DNA of 64,000 nt, from the NCBI RefSeq assembly GCF_031755915.1, contig NC_083383.1, positions 17,225,001 through 17,289,000 of the forward strand, written 5' to 3'. The stretch comes from Ziziphus jujuba. Its lineage: Eukaryota > Streptophyta > Magnoliopsida > Rosales > Rhamnaceae. Shown here one piece after another: positions 57,005-64,000 of this stretch (within the stretch, counting starts at the first letter, position 1; every line of letters begins with the position of its first letter). The position numbers were made by a program, and so were the translations under genes. The notes below the pieces were generated by a model, which did no database searches, had not been told where the DNA came from, and was given only the letters and a program-made list of their open reading frames with translations.

Positions 57005-58156
57005 TTTGGTATCAGAGCCAAATTTTGTTCAGGTTTGATCTATCTTTATTTGCTTTATTTATTTTTATGTTAATCTGCAATTTTAGCATTAGGTTAAGGT
57101 TGCTTCTATCATCATACACATTCTGCATCATTAAAAAAAAAATCCATTCCTAGTTGAATTGGGTTTCCTAGTTTTATCGTATGTTTGTTTCCTAGTTTGT
57201 TGGTTGTTTTTTCGTCATTGTTCTTGTTAATTTTGATTTTTGTTGATTTTTCTTTCCTGTTTAAGTCTTAAATATTTGCATTCATATATTCAAAAAAAAA
57301 ATGAAGAGTGGGGTTTGCGGAATTTTAAAAAAAAATTCACATAATTTGAATTTTTGATTGGGAGGTCACGGGTTTGGTGTTTGTTTTGGAGTTGGAATTG
57401 CAATTTCAGTAATTATTCTTGCTACTGCAGTTTTTTATATTCAGTGAGTGAAAAAAAAAAAAAGGAAAAAAAAAAGAAGAAGGCTGAATATAAAAAATAT
57501 ATATATATATATCGGTTTGTTGAAAATTGGTGTTGAAGATTGTTGCTGGAAACTGCTGCTTTGTTGATTATTTATTCCATATTTGGAGTTTCTGGAGAGT
57601 TATTTTTGCTGCTGGATAATTGAGTTTGAGTGCTAAATTATTTGGATTAAAATTAGTTAAAGGACTTGATACAAAAACTTGAATTACAAAGAACAACAAC
57701 CAACAACTTTTCTATATTTTCGTTCTCTTTGATTCGTGTTCGTATTTGAATTTCTTTTTTTGGAATTTTATTCTTGAACTCATAATCTATTACCATCTGG
57801 TCCAGTTCTTCAAAATTCCAAAGTTATCTCATTAATTTGCTTTTTATTTTGTTTTTGGTCTAGAAAAACCAAAAATAGGTATTTTCATTCCGTTCGGTAT
57901 TTGTTTATTTTTGCTTACTGTTTTGTTGATAAGTTTAATTAAAACATACTTGTAATCTAATTGTTGTGGTGAGAGTGTTTTAATTAGAACTTTGAGATAA
58001 TTTTTTGAGTGGAAAAAGGCAAGAGAGTGTGAGCTTAAAAGAGGGTAAAAGCCGAAACTAGTGTGCAAACACGAGTGTCGAGACCTTGTTTGAGTGAAAC
58101 ACGTGAGGGGCTGAATATTGTGAGGATTTATTTTATTTTTGCAGTATTTTACTAAC
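57005..58156 (+). other. Element J primer-binding site and leader
   Basis: A perfect TGGTATCAGAGC lies at 57007-57018. A-tracts are at about 57131-57141, 57291-57303 and 57449-57478, with a (TA)n run at about 57498-57512. The family box ACACGAGTGTCGAGACC is at about 58069-58085, then CACGTG at 58100-58105. Confidence 0.92.
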
Positions 58157-59528
58157 ATGGCAGATTCTAGAATAAGAAGAGGAGACACACCACTGAGAAT
58201 TAATGAAGAAGAGCCCATAGGATTTCATGGTGATCCACGAGCTACCAAGAATGGTGACCAAACGAAATTAAAAGCTGTTTTGGAACAATTACAGCGGGTG
58301 AGTGCTCAAGTTGAGCACATGAATCAAAGGATAGGAAGGTTAGAAGCTTCCCAAGGAATGGTGAACACAAGAAATAGGCAAGAATTCCATGAAGGTCGAG
58401 GTCGAGGACGAGGAGGCCGTGAGAGACCAAGAGAGGAATTTGAGGAGGAGAATTTTGGTGGAGACTTTGAGGAAGGCATGGACGAAATCTTTGCTGTCCA
58501 AGAAAGAGCTGGCTGAGGAAGGTATAGGAGGGAAGAAACATATGACAATCTTAGCAATTTCATGATCAACATCCCACCATTCATGGGAAAAAGTGATCCC
58601 GAGGCATATTTGGAGTGGGAAGAAAAGATGGCGATGATATTCGACTGCCATAATTATTCGGAGGGTAAGAAGGTGAAGTTGGCAGCAATGGAGTTTGGCC
58701 ATTATGCACTCCAATGGTGGACAAATAAGCAAATCACCCGGAAAAGAGTTGGTGATGACTTGATCACAACATGATGACAAATGAAAGGAGCCATGAGAAA
58801 GCGGTTTATGCCATCACATTACCATAGATTGCTGCATCAAAGACTTCAATCTTTGTCTCAAGGAAGTAGATCCGTGGATGATTATTACAAAGAGATGGAG
58901 ATGCTCATGATTAGGCTGAATATGAATGAGGATAGGGAGGCAACAATGGCGAGATTTCTTGGTGGTTTGAACCGTGACATTGCCAACCAGCTTGAATTGC
59001 AACAATACTTGGAGTTGGAGGAGATGTTGCAGGTTGCCATTAACCTTGAGCACCAATTCAAGAGGAGAGGCACCAATTCAAGAGGAGAGGTGTAGGATCA
59101 TGGCTTGGAGGTGTTTCCAGCATGGGAGAATCAATTCAAGTGGCTGGAGAAACAATTCAACTAATGAAATCAAACCAAAACCGAAAGCTGGAGAAGAAAG
59201 TACCAACCGGTCAAAAAGGGAGGCCAAGACCGAATCTGTCCAACCACTTAGAGGTGAGATAAAATCTGATCCTAAACCTCAAAAATCCAGAGAAATAATT
59301 TGTTTTAAGTGCCAAGGAAGAGGATACATAGCCAGCCAATGCCCAAATAGAAGAATCATGGTATTAAAGGGTGATGGTGAGCTAGAATCTGCAAGTGAAG
59401 AAAGTGAAGCTGAAACCGAGCAAGAGGAGGATTGCAATGATGATGAAGCCGAACCAGTAGACACATATAATGCCGAGTTGAACTTGGTTTCAAGGAGAGT
59501 ACTTGCTGTGTACAAAGATGAAGAGTAG
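58157..59528 (+). pseudogene. gag: Element J Gag (few defects)
   Basis: The start is ATG at 58157 (MADSRIRRGDTPLRINEEEP). LEQLQRVSAQVEHMNQRIGR is coiled-coil-like, followed by a GRGRGGRERPREEF segment. The core has MGKSDPEAYLEWEEKMAMIF, LAAMEFGHYALQWWTNKQ, KRFMPSHYHRLLHQRLQSL and MARFLGGLNRDIANQLELQQ. The zinc knuckle CFKCQGRGYIASQC is at about 59301-59342, followed by an acidic tail. Defects: TGA at 58514, TGA at 58772 (tryptophan in sisters), a 20-bp tandem duplication at about 59046-59085 that shifts the frame, and TAG at 59526. Otherwise the frame is continuous with protease. Confidence 0.92.
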
Positions 59529-60218
59529 ATACAAAGAGAAAACATCTTCCACACTCGCTGTGAAATACAAGGTAAGATTTGTAGCATGACTGTAGATAGT
59601 GGGAGTTGTACCAATGTGATAAGTAATCTTGTAGTTGATAAATTAGGCTTGAAAACAATTAAACATCCAGAACCCTATAGGTTACAATGGTTAAATGATA
59701 GTGATGAGATGAGGGTAAATAAGCAAGCCAAAGTTAAATTTAATATAGGTAGGTATGAGGATGTTGTCTTGTGTGGCATTGTACCAATGCATGCCAGACA
59801 TATTTTACTAGGCAGACCATGGAAATTTGACAAAGATGCTACTCATTTTGGTTAAAAAAATAGTGTTGTTTTCAAGTTTAAAGGGAAGAAAATCACGCTG
59901 GAGCCATTGACTCCCAAGGAGGTCTACAAAGATCAACTACAAATGTAACAAAGGAGGGAGGCCGAAAAACTCAAGGAGAAACCAAGTATAGCACCAACGG
60001 CTTCACCATCCTTTCAAGAATGTGAGATTAAGGTTGCTGATCAAGGTAAGCTTTCTAAAACCCAAATCGAGTGGAAAAACCAAGAGAAAGCCGAGAGGGG
60101 GGAGAGAAAAGAGAGCAAACCCGAGAGCACCAAAAATCTGGAAATTTCCTCCAATGAGAGCCAAACCACGGGAAGAAAAAGAAAAGAAAGAAAAGAGAGG
60201 AAAAACCTGAATTTTTAT
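59529..60218 (+). pseudogene. pol: Element J protease and charged linker
   Basis: The aspartic protease has TVDSGSCTNVISNLVVDKLG from 59589, with RLQWLNDSDEMRVNKQAKV and [22 protein letters not shown] at 59853-59855 and one at 59946-59948 (CAA in sisters) break it. The Lys/Glu-rich linker (60070-60210) is in the same phase as RT, which shows that Gag and Pol are one frame in this family. Confidence 0.9.
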
Positions 60219-61976
60219 TTGAGTTTTGGGGATATTAATAAGGCTATTGAATGTATGAAACCCTTGCTGGTCATGATATATAAAGAAAATTATTTTAATG
60301 ATCAAACTAACTTTGAAGAACTTGAATTGCCAAGTTCAATGATTTCTCTTTTGAAGGAATTTGGAGATGTTTTCCCGGATGAGATTCCAAGTGGACTACC
60401 ACCTATTCGAGGGATAGAACATCAAATTGAGTATTTTCCAGGGGCTGCCATATCAAATAGACCAGCATATAGAAGCAATCCCCAAGAAACAAAGGAGCTG
60501 CAAAAACAGGTAAGTGACTTGCTTGATAAAGGATACATTCATGAGAGTTTAAGTCCATGTGCTGTTCCTGTTTTGTTGGTACCTAAAAAGGATGGTTCTT
60601 GGAGAATGTGTGTTGATTGTAGGGCTATAAATAACATCACCATTAAATATAGACATCCCATTCCTAGGTTAGATGATATGCTTGATGAGTTGCATGGTGC
60701 TTGCATGTTTACTAAAATTGATCTTAGGAGTGGTTATCATCAAATTAGAATGAAAGAAGGTGATGAATGCAAAACCGCATTTAAAACTAAATATGGGCTG
60801 TATGAATGGTTAGTTATGCCTTTTGGATTATCTAATGCACCTAGTACTTTCATGAGGCTTATGAATCATGTAATGCGTCCATTTATTGGTAAATTTGTGG
60901 TTGTTTATTTTGATGATATTTTGGTGTATAGCCAAAACTTGGATGAGCATGTGGATCAACTTAGGCAAGTTTTGCAGGTTCTTAGAAAGGAAAGATTGTT
61001 TGCTAACATGAACAAGTGTGATTTTTGCAAAGAAGAGCTTGTTTTTCTAGGATTTGTAGTAAGTGCTGCAGGAATCAAAGTGGATCAAGCTAAAGTGCAA
61101 GCAATCAAAGAATGGCCAGTTCCTACAACAATCACCCAAGTGAGGAGTTTCCATGGCTTGGTAAGTTTTTATAGAAGATTTGTCAAGGATTTTAGCACCA
61201 TAGCGGCACCTTTGAATAAAGTTGTCAAGAAGAATGTTGACTTTAAATTAGGGAAAGTACAAGAAAAATCTTTTAATTTGTTGAAAGAAAAATTGTGTAA
61301 TGCACCTTTATTAGTTTTGCCAAATTTTTATAAGAATTTTGAAATTGAGTGTGATGCTTCGGGTGTAGGTATTGGAGCTGTCTTAATGCAAGATGGAAGA
61401 CCCATAGCCTACTTTAGTGAAAAATTAAATGGAGGTGGACTAAACTACTCGACATATGACAAGGAGATGTATGCTTTAGTAAGGGCTTTGGAGACGTGGC
61501 AGCATTATCTCAAGGCAAAGGAGTTTGTGATTCATACGGATCATGAGTCTTTGAAGTATATTAAGGGTCAAGGAAAGCTCAATCGAAGGCATGCCAAGTG
61601 GATTGAATTTATTGAAACCTTTCCATATGTGATCCGCTACAAAAAAGGTAAGGAAAATGTGGTTGCCGATGCATTATCGCGAGGGTATGTGCCCTTTTCT
61701 ACTTTAGATGCCAGATTTCTTGGATTTAAACAATTGAAAAAACTTTATGAGCATGATAGTGACTTTGGAGAAATTCTTAGAACCTATTTGAAACATGGAT
61801 TTAATAAATTTTACATATTTGAGGGGTATTTGTTTAAAGAAAACAAACTTTATGTGCCTAATTGTAGCATTAGGGAATTATTGGTTCGGGAAGGACATGG
61901 GGGTGGTTTAATGGGTCATTTTGGTGTTTTTAAAACTTTATACTTGCTGCAAGAACATTTTATTGGCCTAACATGA
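60219..61976 (+). CDS. pol: Element J reverse transcriptase and RNase H (open)
   Basis: This 585-codon open segment has no defects in the catalytic blocks. [76 protein letters not shown] and YFDD at 60906-60917. The RT end has [20 protein letters not shown]. RNase [56 protein letters not shown] and VADALSRG. The start of integrase follows ([20 protein letters not shown]). The frame ends by a one-base loss in a T run near 61955-61960, where other copies read HFYWPN. The TTG start is only the first triplet after a stop-free stretch, not a true start codon. Confidence 0.93.
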   Translation: MSFGDINKAIECMKPLLVMIYKENYFNDQTNFEELELPSSMISLLKEFGDVFPDEIPSGLPPIRGIEHQIEYFPGAAISNRPAYRSNPQETKELQKQVSDLLDKGYIHESLSPCAVPVLLVPKKDGSWRMCVDCRAINNITIKYRHPIPRLDDMLDELHGACMFTKIDLRSGYHQIRMKEGDECKTAFKTKYGLYEWLVMPFGLSNAPSTFMRLMNHVMRPFIGKFVVVYFDDILVYSQNLDEHVDQLRQVLQVLRKERLFANMNKCDFCKEELVFLGFVVSAAGIKVDQAKVQAIKEWPVPTTITQVRSFHGLVSFYRRFVKDFSTIAAPLNKVVKKNVDFKLGKVQEKSFNLLKEKLCNAPLLVLPNFYKNFEIECDASGVGIGAVLMQDGRPIAYFSEKLNGGGLNYSTYDKEMYALVRALETWQHYLKAKEFVIHTDHESLKYIKGQGKLNRRHAKWIEFIETFPYVIRYKKGKENVVADALSRGYVPFSTLDARFLGFKQLKKLYEHDSDFGEILRTYLKHGFNKFYIFEGYLFKENKLYVPNCSIRELLVREGHGGGLMGHFGVFKTLYLLQEHFIGLT

Positions 61977-62971
61977 GGAGAGATGTTGAGAGAATTTGTG
62001 AAAGATGTTTGAAGTGCCAAAAAACAAAATCAACATTGAAGCAGCATGGATTGTACAAGCCTTTGCCGATTCCTACCTATCCTTGGGTAGATTTGTCTAT
62101 GGATTTTATTCTTGGTTTGCCTAGGTCAAGGACAGGTAAGGATTCAATATTTGTTGTAGTAGATAGGTTTTCTAAGATAGCACATTTTATTACATGTAAT
62201 AAAACTGATGATGCATCCAATGTTGCTAATTTATTTTTCAAGGAAATTGTGAGGTTGCATGGAATGCCAAGAACTATTGTTTCAGATAGGGATGCTAAGT
62301 TCTTAAGTTATTTTTGGAAAACTTTGTGGGCTAAGTTAGGTACTAAGCTTTTATTTTCAACTAATTGCCACCCACAAACAGATGGGCAAACCGAAGTTGT
62401 GAATAGAACCTTGTCCGGTTTGTTACGTGCTTTAATTAGTAGAAATTTGAGAACTTGGGAAGAATGTTTGCCACATGTTGAATTTGCTTATAATAGGTCT
62501 TTACATTCAGCTACTAAATATACACCATTTGAAATTGTTTATGGTTTTAATCCTTTGACTCCATTAGATCTAACACCTTTACCTTTGAGTGAGCGTGCTA
62601 ATCTAGATGGAAAACAAAAAGCTGATTTTGTAAAACATATTCATGAGAAGACAAAGGCAAATATTGAGAGGAGGATCAAGCAATATGCAAAGGTGGCTAA
62701 TCAAGGCTGAAAACCAATGGTCTTTGAACCTGGTGATTGGGTGTGGCTGCATTTGAGGAAAGAAAGATTTCTCGAATAAAGAAAATCAAAAACTCATGCC
62801 GAGGGGAGATGGACATTTTCAAGTTTTGGAGAGGATAAACGACAATGCCTACAAACTTAATCAACCGGGTGAGTATAATATTAGTGCCACCTTCAATGTT
62901 GCTGATTTGTCTCCTTTTGCTACAGGTGATGACTTTAATTTGAGGCCAAATCCTTTTTAAGAGGAGGGGAA
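61973..62971 (+). pseudogene. pol: Element J integrase and C-terminal module
   Basis: The frame is open at 61973-62710: [56 protein letters not shown] and [20 protein letters not shown] carry the D, D and E residues. [20 protein letters not shown] ends the core. A TGA at 62708-62710 (CGA in sisters) is followed by [18 protein letters not shown], a TAA and a shift near 62785. GEYNISATFNVADLSPFATG and the polypurine tract (AAGAGGAGGGGAA, 62959-62971) follow. Confidence 0.92.
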
Positions 62972-63533
62972 TGATGCGAATCCACCCGAGACCGTTCAAC
63001 CGACAACCCGCTGGGGTGCTGATCCAATACAGATGAAGGTGGGGCCGATCACTAGAGCCCAAGCCAAGAAGTTCAAGGAAAATCTTGCTGTCTTTATCCA
63101 AGGAATAAGTTATAATCAAGAGAGGTTGTCCATATCTAGAGAACCAAGGCATGTTTTACTCATACAAGCAATGAAAGCTAAAACGGGCCGGGTGACCTTT
63201 TTAGTGCCAATATGGAGGTCGGGTTGTATGAATTGGATCCCCATTCTTATGGGTTCAATTCATATGGTGGATGAGTCATAGAAACCATCCAAAGTAGCTT
63301 CAAAGCCGAACAACATTGTGGTTTGCACACAAGGGGAAGAAAGGCCAAAATTTGCTGTATTCCTTGCTGGCTTTACTGTATTTTACTGTATTAGCCTTTT
63401 CTCATATTTCTAAGCAAGGGCAATGTGAGGAACTTCATAATAAGCTTATTTGGCATTCCACAAAGACTATTGAACCTGAGTTGGAGTCAAATTAGGTTAA
63501 AGAAGGGTCATTATCAACCTAGCCGAAAATTAC
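62972..63533 (+). repeat. Element J 3' LTR (interrupted)
   Basis: It starts TGATGCGAATCCACCC and matches the J 5' LTR through the tail-coding part ([20 protein letters not shown] at 63042-63101) and the TTTACTGTATTTTACTGTAT word. Element K cuts it after ATTAC (63529-63533); the 5' LTR shows the uncut site as ATTACCATATTT. Confidence 0.9.
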
Positions 63534-64000
63534 TGATGTGAATCCACCCAAGACTGTTCGACCAACAACCCGCTGGGGTGCTGACCCAATACAAATGAAG
63601 GTGGGACCGATCACTAGGGCCCAAGCCAAGAAGTTCAAGGACAATCTTGCTGTCTTCATACAAGGAATAAGTCATAGTCAAGAAGGGTTGGCCATATCTA
63701 AAGAACCAAGGCCTGTTTTACTCATACAAGCAATAGAAGCCAATACGGACCCGGGTGACGGTTTTGGTACATTTTTGGAGTCCGGGAAGCATGAAATGGT
63801 TCCAATGATTTATGGGTTCAATACATATGCCTAAGAGGTCATGGAATCAAGTTAAAGCAGTCTCAAATGCAATCAAAAAGGGCTTGTACGGACAGCATCA
63901 ACAATTTGGCCGAATTTGCTGTATTGCTTGCTGGCTTTACTGTACTAGCCTTTTCTTATTTTTCCAAGCATGGGCAACGTGTGGGACTTCATATTCAGCT
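63534..64000 (+). repeat. Element K 5' LTR start (runs out of window)
   Basis: It starts TGATGTGAATCCACCC. An intact 98-codon frame (63538-63834) encodes a Pol tail with [20 protein letters not shown] and SISKEPRP-type text, then a stop. The first 210 bases resemble J and D, but from about 63750 (GGTGACGGTTTTGGTAC, GAGTCCGGGAAGCATG) it matches H and I. It is either the 5' LTR of an element or a solo LTR; the window ends before this can be decided. Confidence 0.85.

Larger units (their letters stand above)
55880..63533 (+). mobile_element. Element J: nearly complete full-pol Ty3/gypsy element
   Basis: It starts with a 1125-bp LTR after ACAAG (55875-55879), a candidate target duplication inside the RT of element I. 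The primer site is perfect. gag, PR, RT, RNase H and IN follow in a single frame with only two or three phase shifts and a few stops, most of them C-to-T or G-to-A changes. The 3' LTR (62972-63533) is cut by element K. This is the best-preserved pol of the window. It shares LTR type and length with the non-autonomous D. Confidence 0.94.

Noticed and set aside
1..64000. CRISPR array, rRNA or tRNA genes
   Set aside because: No regularly spaced direct repeats with unique spacers and no rRNA text; the TGGTATCAGAGC matches are primer-binding sites and not tRNA genes.

Overview
The window looks like repeat-dense, AT-rich plant nuclear DNA, probably from a flowering plant and likely a eudicot. It holds a CACTA (En/Spm) transposon with the plant-type TNP2 gene and a large nest of Ty3/gypsy LTR retrotransposons primed by plant initiator-Met tRNA. 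I see no intact host gene, rRNA, tRNA or CRISPR array. Nearly everything codes for transposable-element proteins, most of them damaged by stops and frameshifts.

Layout. (1) 1-13804: a decayed CACTA element on the + strand. It carries TNP2 transposase (1-1131 and 9030-9970) and exon remnants of the second CACTA gene (10381-13795). A complete 7.9 kb Ty3/gypsy element, A (1132-9024, target duplication ACTAT), sits inside the TNP2 reading frame. (2) 13805-17380: element B (- strand), a 5'-LTR-leader-gag fragment fused to the CACTA end. (3) 17381-21111: low-complexity and unassigned DNA, with a possible degraded LTR and leader of another retroelement. (4) 21112-64000: a nest of Ty3/gypsy elements with one open chain, C (-) > L (-) > G (+) > I (-) > J (+) > K (+). 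Three complete side insertions sit in this nest: D (-) in C, F (+) in G and H (-) in G. Duplications of 5 bp are visible on both sides of A, D, F and H.

The Ty3/gypsy elements are one extended family. They share a TGAT...ATCA LTR of about 1-1.1 kb, a TGGTATCAGAGC primer site, a roughly 1.1 kb leader with A-tracts, one gag-PR-RT-RNaseH-IN frame, an AAGAGGAGGGGAA polypurine tract, and a Pol C-terminal tail that reads through into the 3' LTR. Lack of a classical chromodomain and the LTR-encoded tail recall the plant CRM-type chromoviruses, but I cannot prove the clade.

The most interesting result is a two-component system. A, C, I and J are full-pol lineages. D, F, G and the 5' half of H are a non-autonomous lineage that keeps LTRs, leader, gag, protease and the Pol tail. 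Its RT/RNaseH/IN block is replaced by a short, same-order scramble: an integrase fragment, then a fragment from the end of RT, then the integrase C-terminus. All four copies share the junctions, so one rearranged founder was amplified, presumably with enzymes from full-pol relatives; D shares J's LTR type and exact LTR length. H looks like a second-step recombinant that re-acquired the 3' half of pol from a full-pol element.
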